From Coriobacteriia bacterium (GTDB taxonomy: Bacteria > Actinomycetota > Coriobacteriia > Anaerosomatales > PALSA-660): a stretch of DNA of 33,244 nt. The DNA is taken from contig JAHEXP010000012.1 of assembly GCA_023252055.1 (NCBI GenBank), positions 1-33,244 on the forward strand, written 5' to 3'. The notes beneath the pieces are model-generated. The model had not been told where the DNA came from. It ran no database searches and worked only from the letters and a program-made list of their open reading frames with translations. A program made the position numbers and the translations under genes. Numbering within the stretch: the first letter of the stretch is position 1; the number at the start of each line of letters is the position of its first letter. Of this stretch, positions 8,549 to 17,371 are shown in pieces.

Positions 8549-8866
8549 CTAGCCCTTGATCATGATCGCGGACACGAAGCCCAGGAGCACGATGACTTCC
8601 GGCAGCGCCTGGAGGGTGATGACCCAGATCGCGACCTCAGGACGCTCGGCGAGCGTGCCGGCGCCGGCAGAACCGATCTTGGCCTGCGCGTAGGCGGCGC
8701 CCAGCGCAGAGAGGCCCATTGCGAGGCCGGCGGCCAGAGCCTTGCCGACAGCTTCCTGCCATGCGACAGGGGCTGTTACTTCCGCCGCGAAAGCCATCGC
8801 CGGAACCAGCAACGCGGTCAAGAACACTCCTGCTGACAGAACCTTCGTGAGACGCTTGTCCATCAT
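8549..8866 (-). CDS. ntpK: V/A-type ATP synthase proteolipid subunit K (c-ring)
   Basis: A 105-residue hydrophobic protein. Residues 1-27 look like a Sec signal peptide (basic start, hydrophobic core, AFA before a possible cleavage at 27/28); the rest is one helical hairpin: helix about 38-68 containing GLSALGAAYAQAKIG, loop AERPE, helix about 78-103. Glu90 in LQALPEV is the expected ion-binding carboxylate, with Gln61 and Gln86 nearby. It is therefore a single-hairpin c subunit rather than the duplicated four-helix V type. Whether it carries H+ or Na+ cannot be settled. Its ATG overlaps the stop of subunit I (ATGA). Confidence 0.93.
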   Translation of the reverse strand: MMDKRLTKVLSAGVFLTALLVPAMAFAAEVTAPVAWQEAVGKALAAGLAMGLSALGAAYAQAKIGSAGAGTLAERPEVAIWVITLQALPEVIVLLGFVSAIMIKG

Positions 8867-10878
8867 GCTTGCCCTTCTCTTCCTGTCTTGCGGAACGGAC
8901 TGTACTGCGTGTTTCCAGCCTCAAAGAACTTCCCGAAGAACTCGAGGAAGTTGAGACGCATTGCATGGATCGCCGGGCTGAACGCGGAGATGAGCAGGTT
9001 CAGCGCGTGGAGGACGACTCCGAGCAGGACGCCCATGATGATGCCTGCGCCGCCGCCCTTCGACATGTCCACGACGATCCCGTTGATGGCGGAGGCGAAG
9101 ATGGCGCCTCCGAGACCGACGGCCATGATACGGATGTAGCTCGCGATGTGGGTGACGGACTCGACCGTCTCCACGACGCCCATGACTCCACCGCCCTTGA
9201 CGGCGAAGATGAATCCGCCGAAGGCGATCGCGGCGAACACGAACTGTCCGACGAGGCCGACCGTGCCGAGCGACGATCCGGCGACCCCGACGACGATCGC
9301 GATGCCCATCGCGACGAGCAGCACAAGGATGCCGCCGCGCTCCTGCAGGTGGTGCTTGTTCTTCGTGCGGACCGCGTTGATCACGCCCAGTGTGAGCCCG
9401 AGCAGGATCTGGATCACGCCGACCGCGAGCGCGAGGTACATGAACTCCATGTACAGCGTCTCACGGGCGAACGGCAGTGTGAACGGAAGCATGAGCGGCC
9501 CGATGTGGTTGATCGGGACGATGAGGTTCAGCATCTCCTTGCCGAGCGTATCGCCGAAGAACTCACCGTAGAAGATACCGAAGACGATGCACATCGTCGC
9601 CGCCGGGCCGAGGATCGACGTGGCGGTCTGGATGCCCTCGTTGTCCTTGAACTTGGCGCGCAGCCAGAGAACGAGGATGAGGTAGAGCAGGCCGTAGCCG
9701 ATGTCGCCGACGATCATCCCGAAGAACACCGGGAAGAACAGGAACAGCGACCAGGTCGGATCCAGCGTGCCGTACCGCGGAAGTCCGCGGGCGTTCAGGA
9801 TGAACTCGAACGGCTTCATCGCGGCAGGGTTGTCGAGCTGGACCGGAGTCTCCTCCATGTCCTTCTCAGTGATCTCCTTGCGGTTGATGATGACGTCCAT
9901 GCCGAAGTTGGCCTGAACGTCCTTCTCCAGCGTGGAGAGGTCCGAGACGGGGAGCCAGCCGGTGATGACGAAAGCGTACTCGGTCTGCCCGAACTTCGGG
10001 ATGGCCGCGATCTCGTCGATCTTGTCGGTCAGCACGTCACGGATGGTGGTGAGGCGAAGCAGCCACTTGGCCGACATCGACTCGAGCTCGAGCCGGATCG
10101 CCTTGAGCTCGTCCGGCAGCGTCTTGCGGCGCTCGCGGATGGACTCGTACGCCTGATCGAACGGCAGGCCCTGCATGTCGTTCGGGAGGCGGATCTGGTT
10201 GACGTTCTCCATCGCCAGGAACTTGTGCACCGGCTCGGAGTACGTGCGCGAGAAGACGACGATGGCCGCCGTGGTGTCTTCATCCACGTCGGTGGACACG
10301 ATGTCGCACTGCTTGTGCGTGATCGTGTCGAGTTCTTCCTTCAGCTGCTCGAGGAGCCCCTTGTAGCGGCGCTCCACGAGGAGTGCGACGGAGTCGAACG
10401 CCCCGGTCGTGACGATCTGGCGGGCGAGCGGCTGGATCTTGTGGAGGATCGGCTCGTAGCGGCCCAGCAGCGAGATCTCGTTCTCGATCTCGGACTGGGA
10501 CTGCGCGAGCGTTGCGGTGCGCTCCTCGACCTCGTCGATGACCTTGACGACCTCGTCGGAGAGCTCCGCCGACCCGAGCTTCCACAGCTTCAGGTACTCC
10601 TTCTGGCGCGCGACCTCATCGATCGTCGTGCCGGGAAGGTGCAACGCCTTGATGATCGCGCGAACGCGGATGAGAAGATCCTCCATCCGCTCGCGTTCCC
10701 CCGCCTGTCCGACGGCAACAGCCATCTGTTCGACAGGCATCTCACCGCTACCGATCTTCTTCGTGAGATCCTCGATATGCAGTGTGCCCTGCTCATGGAG
10801 CAGCGTCACCACTTCGAAGAAGCGGTTCTTCGGTCCGATGATCTCGACCCGTGCCATCGGGACGAGCACGCGCCTCAC
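8863..10878 (-). CDS. ntpI: V/A-type ATP synthase subunit I (a-type membrane stator)
   Basis: A 671-residue two-part protein. The N-terminal half (about 1-350) is a charged cytoplasmic arm with coiled coils; the C-terminal half has about seven to eight membrane helices, beginning with LFLFFPVFFGMIVGDIGYG. THIASYIRIMAVGLGG in the late helices carries the arginine (YIR) corresponding to the essential ion-channel arginine of V-type a subunits. The start is uncertain: GTG at 10878 is the longest, a GTG at 10869 has GAGGGGG about eight bases upstream, and an ATG at 10857 gives MARVEIIGPK, where family similarity begins. Confidence 0.94.
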   Translation of the reverse strand: MRRVLVPMARVEIIGPKNRFFEVVTLLHEQGTLHIEDLTKKIGSGEMPVEQMAVAVGQAGERERMEDLLIRVRAIIKALHLPGTTIDEVARQKEYLKLWKLGSAELSDEVVKVIDEVEERTATLAQSQSEIENEISLLGRYEPILHKIQPLARQIVTTGAFDSVALLVERRYKGLLEQLKEELDTITHKQCDIVSTDVDEDTTAAIVVFSRTYSEPVHKFLAMENVNQIRLPNDMQGLPFDQAYESIRERRKTLPDELKAIRLELESMSAKWLLRLTTIRDVLTDKIDEIAAIPKFGQTEYAFVITGWLPVSDLSTLEKDVQANFGMDVIINRKEITEKDMEETPVQLDNPAAMKPFEFILNARGLPRYGTLDPTWSLFLFFPVFFGMIVGDIGYGLLYLILVLWLRAKFKDNEGIQTATSILGPAATMCIVFGIFYGEFFGDTLGKEMLNLIVPINHIGPLMLPFTLPFARETLYMEFMYLALAVGVIQILLGLTLGVINAVRTKNKHHLQERGGILVLLVAMGIAIVVGVAGSSLGTVGLVGQFVFAAIAFGGFIFAVKGGGVMGVVETVESVTHIASYIRIMAVGLGGAIFASAINGIVVDMSKGGGAGIIMGVLLGVVLHALNLLISAFSPAIHAMRLNFLEFFGKFFEAGNTQYSPFRKTGREGQA

Positions 10879-10912
10879 CCCCTCGTCAGGACCGCCCAGT
10901 TGTTGTGGGCGG

Positions 10913-11284
10913 TCAGACCTGCGTTACGGCTGCAACGATGGCGTCGACCGCGATTGCACGGCGCACCGCCAGAGCTTCCTCCATCGCGGCCGCTTCTGCG
11001 GCCGCCTTCGTGCGAAGTGCGGCAGCTTCCTTGTCGGCCTCGACCAGCGCAGCCGTCTCCGCATCGCGTGCGAGCTTGTCGCCCTCGGTCTCGCCCTTCG
11101 CGATGATCTCAGCGGCCTTGCGGCGCGCCTCAGAGACGATCTCGTCCGCCTTCTGCTTCGACTTGAGCACCCGGCCGGAGATCTCCATCTCCTTCTCGCG
11201 GATACGGTGAAGCGGCGACGCGCTGTCGTGCTCTACGACGTCCTGGTGGAAGTTGATCTCCTCCAGCACCTTGTCGTCGACCAC
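10913..11284 (-). CDS. ntpH: V/A-type ATP synthase subunit H (G-like peripheral stalk)
   Basis: A 123-residue charged protein that is almost entirely one predicted helix, rich in alanine, glutamate, lysine and arginine with the motif SEARRKAAEIIAKGE repeated in character, as in the NtpH/AhaH stalk subunits that pair with subunit E. It is recognised mainly by composition and by its position as the first gene, immediately before subunit I, which matches the H-I-K-E-C-F-A-B-D order known in other bacteria and archaea. The start is GTG at 11284, with AGGAG five bases upstream. Confidence 0.82.
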   Translation of the reverse strand: MVDDKVLEEINFHQDVVEHDSASPLHRIREKEMEISGRVLKSKQKADEIVSEARRKAAEIIAKGETEGDKLARDAETAALVEADKEAAALRTKAAAEAAAMEEALAVRRAIAVDAIVAAVTQV

Positions 11285-11310
11285 GGCATCTCCTCTCGGT
11301 CAGTTCGAAC

Positions 11311-11376
11311 GCGGGGCCTGTTCGTTTTCGTCCCCGCACCTTCCATGCAGCACAGCGGAAGCGACGCGCACGTCGC
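11311..11376 (-). other. alr to V-ATPase intergenic region with two stem-loops
   Basis: The 136-base gap before the ATPase operon carries two hairpins on the minus strand: GCGACG-TGCG-CGTCGC (11376-11361), perhaps a weak terminator for the alr transcript, and GCGGGG/CCCCGC (11337-11311) with a 15-base A-rich loop in the ATPase leader. I see no convincing -35/-10 pair here, so it remains open whether the ATPase operon has its own promoter or is fed by readthrough from alr. Confidence 0.35.
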
Positions 11377-11420
11377 CTCTGGTGGTTGAGTTCCACACGC
11401 GGCTGGTGATTCCTGCAAGA

Positions 11421-12575
11421 CTATCCGTCCGATTCCGAACGGTCGCCCTCCCCCAGGTACACCTTACCGAGGCGCGCGCCCAACCCACACGCGATCTCGT
11501 AGTCGATCGTGTTCGCGAGCGCGGCCATCTGCTCGAGCGTGAGCTCCTCGCTCCCCTGCCGCCCGATCAGGACCGCCTCGTCGCCCACGGCGACCTCCAG
11601 GCCGCGCGGGACCTCGACCATGAGCTGGTCCATGCACACGCGGCCGACCTGCCGGCACGGCCTGCCCCCGACGAGCACATGCATCGTGTTCGAGAGCGAT
11701 CTGCGAATGCCGTCAGCATATCCGATGGGGAGTGTCGCGACGGTCGTGGGAGCGGCGGCGTGCCACGTCATGCCGTAGCTCACGCCCTCCCCCATCGCGA
11801 GTCTGGCCACGCGCGTGACGCGCGCCTTAACGCTCATCGCAGGCGCGAGCGCGATGCGGCCATGCGTGCTCGCGTCGGGATGCAGCCCGTACAGGGCGAT
11901 CCCGCAACGGACCATGTCGAAGTGGGTCTCCGGATGCAGGATCGTCGCCGCGCTGTTGGCGGCGTGCACGATCCCCGGGTCGATCCCCCGCCGACGGAAC
12001 TCCGCGAGCGTGGCCCTGAACCGTTCGAGCTGGCGCTCGAACTCCCAGTCACCGGGGACGTCGGCGGTGGCGAAGTGCGTGAACGTCCCCTGAAGCGAGA
12101 TCCCGGGCAGTCCGCGCAGCGACTCCACGAAGTCCGCGGCGTCCTCGGCGCGCACGCCGATACGGTTCATGCCGGTCTCGACCTTCAGGTGGAACGGAGC
12201 CGGCCGCTGCTGTGCTGCGGCCGCCCGCGACAGAGCCGACGCGAAGTCGGCGGAGAACAGCGTCGCGATGATGCCGGCCTCCACGATGCGGTCGGCGGAG
12301 CGCGGCGGCGCCTCGGACAACAGGTGGAGCGGCGCGGTCAGCCCCGCCGCCCGAAGGCGCAACGCCTCTTCCAGCGTCGCGACCCCGATGCGGTCTGCCC
12401 CCGAACGCAGAGCCGCGCGCGCGACCTCGCCGGCGCCATGCCCGTAACCGTCAGCCTTCACGACCGCCATGAGCCTCGCGCCCGGGGCCAGAGACGCGCG
12501 CAGGGTGCCCACGTTGCGCCCCACGGCGCCGAGATCGACCTCTGCCCACGCCCAGCGGCGGTCGGCTGTCTGCAC
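11421..12575 (-). CDS. alr: Alanine racemase
   Basis: A 384-residue PLP enzyme converting L-alanine to D-alanine for peptidoglycan. VVKADGYGHG places the PLP-binding lysine at residue 40, HLKVETGMNRIG at about 129-140 and THFATAD at about 166 are core blocks, and Tyr267 in EGVSYGMTW is the second catalytic base. VGRVCMDQLMV and TIDYEI are conserved C-terminal motifs. The start is GTG at 12575, seven bases after the CBS-domain gene stop; no ribosome-binding site is visible, so coupling to the upstream gene is likely. The protein has normal length and intact active-site residues. Confidence 0.96.
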   Translation of the reverse strand: MQTADRRWAWAEVDLGAVGRNVGTLRASLAPGARLMAVVKADGYGHGAGEVARAALRSGADRIGVATLEEALRLRAAGLTAPLHLLSEAPPRSADRIVEAGIIATLFSADFASALSRAAAAQQRPAPFHLKVETGMNRIGVRAEDAADFVESLRGLPGISLQGTFTHFATADVPGDWEFERQLERFRATLAEFRRRGIDPGIVHAANSAATILHPETHFDMVRCGIALYGLHPDASTHGRIALAPAMSVKARVTRVARLAMGEGVSYGMTWHAAAPTTVATLPIGYADGIRRSLSNTMHVLVGGRPCRQVGRVCMDQLMVEVPRGLEVAVGDEAVLIGRQGSEELTLEQMAALANTIDYEIACGLGARLGKVYLGEGDRSESDG

Positions 12576-12582
12576 GGCTGCG

Positions 12583-13038
12583 TCAGCCCGCCAGAGAGCG
12601 GACTATGTCGGACTTGCTGATGATGCCGACGACCGAGCCGCCGTCCATCACGGGGATGCGTGCGATGTCGCGCTCCACCATGAGCGTCGCGATGTCGCTC
12701 ACGAGAGCGTCGGCAGTGACCGTGATCGGCTCGCGGGTCATGACGTCGCTGACGCTGGCTGCGACCGCCTTGCGCAGCGAGGACTCGAACCGCTCGTTGG
12801 CGCCGGGGGCGAACACGTAGCCGCCCAGCAGGCTGAGATACGTCGGGAAGTGGACGCGCACGTCCTGCATGATCAGGTCGCCTTCGGTGACGAGGCCGAC
12901 CATGACGCCCTTCTCCACGACGGGAAGGGCACCGATCCGGCGCTCGGACATGAGGTGCGCGGCGTCGGTCACGGACAGGTCGGGTGAAACGGTCACAGGA
13001 TCGGCCGTCATGATGTCGCGGGCGACGAGTTCCGTCAT
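12583..13038 (-). CDS. Tandem CBS-domain protein
   Basis: A 151-residue protein made almost wholly of two CBS motifs: residues about 1-57 (ARDIMTADPVTVSPD, then RRIGALPVVEKG) and about 95-151 (SDVMTREPITVTAD, then RIPVMDGGSVVGIISKSDI). They are separated by an insert with VRVHFPTYLSLLGGYVFAPG. CBS pairs bind adenine nucleotides and usually regulate a partner; this one has no attached catalytic domain, so its target is unknown. The ATG overlaps the nnr stop by four bases and alr follows after seven bases, which ties it to the cell-envelope operon. Confidence 0.88.
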   Translation of the reverse strand: MTELVARDIMTADPVTVSPDLSVTDAAHLMSERRIGALPVVEKGVMVGLVTEGDLIMQDVRVHFPTYLSLLGGYVFAPGANERFESSLRKAVAASVSDVMTREPITVTADALVSDIATLMVERDIARIPVMDGGSVVGIISKSDIVRSLAG

Positions 13039-14594
13039 CGTGGGTCCCTCCGTTGGTTCGTGGGACCGTCCGACTCCATGAGTGTCCGGACAGCCTCAGG
13101 CAGATATCCAACCACATCCTCGGCGGTGCAACAAACCGCTGTCAGGTCACGTGATGCTGCATCTCCCGCAGCGCCGTGCAGGAAGGCGCCGAGCACCGCT
13201 GCGTCGAAGGCGAGCATGCCGCGCGCGAGCATGGCGCCGATGATGCCCGAAAGGACGTCGCCGGTGCCCAACGTCGCCAGGCCAGGCCCGCCGGTGGGGT
13301 TCACCGCGACGCGACCGCTTTGCGCGATCAGCGTCGCCGGGCCCTTGAGCACCGCGGTCGCCCCGCCCGCCGCCAAGGCGCGTACCGCAGCGGGCCGCCC
13401 CGCATCGACCAGTTCCGGCGAAGTTGCGAGCAGGCGCGCCGCCTCGGCTGAGTGGGGGGTGAGAACCGTCGGGGCCACGCGGGACGCCACCAGCGCCATA
13501 TCGTCGCCGAGCGCGTACAGCGCATCGGCATCGACGAGCAACGGCACCTCCAGGCGCTCGACGATGGCCCGCACCGCCTCGCAGGTGGATGGGCTGCGGC
13601 CGATCCCGGGGCCGAGAACGACCGCGTCGAAGCGCGTCGCGGCCTCCAGCACCCATTCGACCGCTTCCGGGCGCAGAGATCCGTCCGCCTCGGCGGGCAG
13701 CGCCCACTTCACCGGTGCCGTCAGTTTGGCCTCGACGACCGCGAGCGCCGGGGCCGGGACCGCCACAGCCACGTATCCGGCTCCGGAGCGCAACGCCCCG
13801 TTCGCGGCGAGACAGACCGCGCCGGTGAGCCCCGGGGTGCCACCCACTATGAGCACGCGGCCGCGCGTTCCCTTGCGGTCGTCCCAGTGAGGACGGGGCA
13901 GGCACGCGGCATAGCCGGAGACGTCCCACGACTCGAGCGCACCGTCGAAGAACAGCGCGTCGGCAGGAACCCCGATGTCCACGCAACGCAACTCGCCCGC
14001 GAGCGACGCGCCAGGCTGCAGCACGCACCCGATCTTGGGAGCCGAGAAGGTGACGGTGACGTCCGCGGCGACGGCCGGACCAAGGGCGGCGCCGGTGTCG
14101 CTGTCCACACCCGAAGGGACGTCGACCGCGAGAACGAGGGCGGCGGTCTCGCCGATGGCCGTGATGAGTCCCGCGTAGGGCTGACGGGGAACGCCGTGCA
14201 GCCCGATGCCGAGGAGCGCATCGACGATGAGGTCGGCACTCGCGAGCGTGGCTGCCGCATCCGCAGCAGCGTCGACGTGCAGCCACGGCACGCCTGCCTC
14301 CAATGCGGCACGGACCGTCTCGCGCGCGGGAGACGACATCGAGTCGGGCTCGGCCGACGTCAGGACGATCACGTCCCGCCCGGCCGCATGCAACTTGGAC
14401 GCCGCGGACCAGCCGTCGCCACCGTTATTGCCGGGGCCTGCCATGACGACGATGCGGCCTTCCGGCGCGAGCGAGGCCGCCTCTGCGGCCACCGCTGCGC
14501 CCGCGCGGTCCATCAACTGCGCCAGCGACGTACCGGCAGCGACCGCGGCCGCCTCAGCCGCGCGCGCTTGTTCCTCTGTGAGCAGGTGACGCAT
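13035..14594 (-). CDS. nnr: Bifunctional NAD(P)H-hydrate epimerase / ADP-dependent NAD(P)H-hydrate dehydratase
   Basis: A 519-residue two-domain metabolite-repair enzyme that restores damaged NAD(P)HX. The N-terminal epimerase domain (about 1-215) has GPGNNGGDGW at 53-62 and VDVPSGVDSDTG at 157-168. The C-terminal dehydratase domain (about 235-510) has GGTPGLTGA at 251-259, VLTPHSAEAARL at 377-388 and GTGDVLSG at 443-450 with the catalytic aspartate 446. An open frame extends upstream to 15248 across acpS in another frame, but the ATG at 14594 has GGGGGGAG about six bases upstream and starts the family homology. It is 29 bases from acpS, and its stop overlaps the CBS gene start. Confidence 0.95.
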   Translation of the reverse strand: MRHLLTEEQARAAEAAAVAAGTSLAQLMDRAGAAVAAEAASLAPEGRIVVMAGPGNNGGDGWSAASKLHAAGRDVIVLTSAEPDSMSSPARETVRAALEAGVPWLHVDAAADAAATLASADLIVDALLGIGLHGVPRQPYAGLITAIGETAALVLAVDVPSGVDSDTGAALGPAVAADVTVTFSAPKIGCVLQPGASLAGELRCVDIGVPADALFFDGALESWDVSGYAACLPRPHWDDRKGTRGRVLIVGGTPGLTGAVCLAANGALRSGAGYVAVAVPAPALAVVEAKLTAPVKWALPAEADGSLRPEAVEWVLEAATRFDAVVLGPGIGRSPSTCEAVRAIVERLEVPLLVDADALYALGDDMALVASRVAPTVLTPHSAEAARLLATSPELVDAGRPAAVRALAAGGATAVLKGPATLIAQSGRVAVNPTGGPGLATLGTGDVLSGIIGAMLARGMLAFDAAVLGAFLHGAAGDAASRDLTAVCCTAEDVVGYLPEAVRTLMESDGPTNQRRDPR

Positions 14595-14623
14595 GTTCAC
14601 TCCCCCCAGCGAACGGTGCGGTA

Positions 14624-15097
14624 TCAGACGGCGGGTGGCTCCAGGTCGTCGAGGAGCGCCCGTGCGTCCTTGAAGGCCGCGGCGCGACGCTTCTCGGGGT
14701 CGAGCTCCGCGCTGTCGGCCTTCCGCGTCGTGATCGCGACCGCGGATGCCACCGCGGTCGTATGCGTGTAGGACAACGACAGGTGCAACTCTACGACACC
14801 GAGCTCGTCGGCGACTTCCTGGGCCCGCCCCGACAGCCGCGGCGTCGGCCGGCCGCCCGCGTCCCGGACCACCTCGACGTCGGTGAACTTCATGCCCGCG
14901 AACCCCGTCCCGAGCGCCTTGAGCACCGCCTCCTTCGCGGCGAAGCGCAGCGCGTAGTGGATCTCCGGGCGGTTGCGTTTGTCGCAATAGGCCCGCTCCT
15001 CGGCCGAGAACAGCCGCTCCCGCATCCCGGGATGGCGCTGAAGCGCTGTGGCCATGCGGCCGATCTCGACGATGTCGACCCCGAGTCCCGTGATCAT
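14624..15097 (-). CDS. acpS: Holo-[acyl-carrier-protein] synthase
   Basis: A 157-residue enzyme that transfers 4'-phosphopantetheine from CoA to acyl carrier protein. GLGVDIVEIGR at residues 4-14 supplies the metal-binding aspartate, RFAAKEAVLKALGTG at about 51-65 the second conserved block with the glutamate, and LHLSLSYTHT at about 104-113 the CoA-binding region. The C-terminal 30 or so residues (from KADSAELDPEKR) go beyond the usual length of roughly 120-125 and are charged and probably helical. The ATG at 15097 abuts the glmS stop codon with no spacer. Confidence 0.95.
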   Translation of the reverse strand: MITGLGVDIVEIGRMATALQRHPGMRERLFSAEERAYCDKRNRPEIHYALRFAAKEAVLKALGTGFAGMKFTDVEVVRDAGGRPTPRLSGRAQEVADELGVVELHLSLSYTHTTAVASAVAITTRKADSAELDPEKRRAAAFKDARALLDDLEPPAV

Positions 15098-16927
<1,830 letters not shown>

Positions 16928-17054
16928 ATGTATGACCTCCCGGTCGTCTCAGATCAAGGATATGCCGACACAGGGCTCTTGGGCGTGAGTATCCCCGTGA
17001 GAGGAGCGCCCTGCACAGGCCGGCTACGCGCGATGGCGCGTGCGTGTCCCGGTT
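16928..17054 (-). other. glmS 5' untranslated region downstream of the ribozyme
   Basis: This 127-base segment links the ribozyme to the glmS ATG and holds no gene. It can form a hairpin ACGCGC-CATC-GCGCGT (17041-17026) and a long-range stem CAGGGC (17013-17008) with GCCCTG (16976-16971). The glmS ribosome-binding site (GGGAGG) lies at its end. The stems may simply insulate the ribozyme fold; I see no second ligand-binding motif. Confidence 0.5.
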
Positions 17055-17205
17055 CCGCCGCCGTTTTGTCTCTGCGGTCACCCGCAGGCTTTGTCGGAGC
17101 GGTCTCGACATCGGGAGGTGCCGGAGGGCCATCCGCCGAATCTTTCGATGAGCCCTCGCCTCGTCGACTGCGCATCTCTCGCGCAGTCCCGGCGCTTCAG
17201 TGGTG
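17055..17205 (-). ncRNA. glmS ribozyme (glucosamine-6-phosphate-activated self-cleaving riboswitch)
   Basis: On the minus strand, AGCGCCGGGACU starts at 17196, matching the conserved 5' core; cleavage is predicted between A 17196 and G 17195. P1 is GACTGCGC (17188-17181) with GCGCAGTC (17173-17166), loop of seven. It is followed by the conserved GACGAGG block (17165-17159), a stem GAGGGC (17157-17152) with GCCCTC (17129-17124), and inside it ATCGAAAGATTCGGCGGATG, closely matching the known family sequence. P4.1 is CTGCGG-GTGA-CCGCAG (17087-17072), a GNRA-capped hairpin flanked by ACAAAG and ACAAAA, and P4 closes with CCGC/GCGG. In Bacillus relatives GlcN6P acts as cofactor for cleavage and the cut mRNA is degraded, giving feedback on GlmS. 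The position, in the 5' leader of glmS, fits exactly. Confidence 0.92.
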
Positions 17206-17283
17206 CCGCACTGCTTCCAGTCTCGTCGCATCTCTCCTTCCGGAGCGGCTTCGCTCTCCGGCCGCGGGTGGCGGCCACCGCCC

Positions 17284-17289
17284 ATGCTA
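17284..17289 (-). promoter_or_regulatory. Candidate -10 element for the glmS transcript
   Basis: TAGCAT at 17289-17284 (minus strand), preceded by TTGC, could form an extended -10 element; transcription would start near 17277, about 80 bases before the ribozyme cleavage site. The transcript would open with GC-rich hairpins (GGTGGC/GCCACC around 17279-17267 and a stem in 17260-17241). No -35 match is evident, so confidence is low. Confidence 0.3.
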
Positions 17290-17345
17290 GCAAACCGCGC
17301 GGCGCTCGGCGGTCACGGTTCGGTGACGGCGCCAGGCGCGGTCGC

Positions 17346-17362
17346 GACCGCCCGTGGCGGTC
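17346..17362 (-). terminator. Stem-loop just after glmM, possible terminator
   Basis: GACCGCC (17362-17356) pairs with GGCGGTC (17352-17346) over a three-base loop, ten bases after the glmM stop. Two weaker stems follow at 17339-17328 and 17327-17312. No T tract is present. It could separate the glmM transcript from the ribozyme-controlled glmS transcript. Confidence 0.45.
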
Positions 17363-17371
17363 AGGACGGCT

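Noticed and set aside
8869-11106. 745-codon plus-strand open frame opposite V-ATPase subunit I
   Set aside because: Repetitive acidic and basic composition mirrors the codons of the real subunit; no family similarity and no plausible start signal.
12575-12600. Possible misplacement of the alr start
   Set aside because: No in-frame ATG or better-supported start exists between the CBS gene stop and the conserved N-terminus, so the GTG at 12575 is kept despite lacking a ribosome-binding site.
16928-17371. Small coding frames in the glmM-glmS gap
   Set aside because: Frames such as that at 16954-17175 overlap the ribozyme, have no similarity to known proteins and are explained by the RNA structure.
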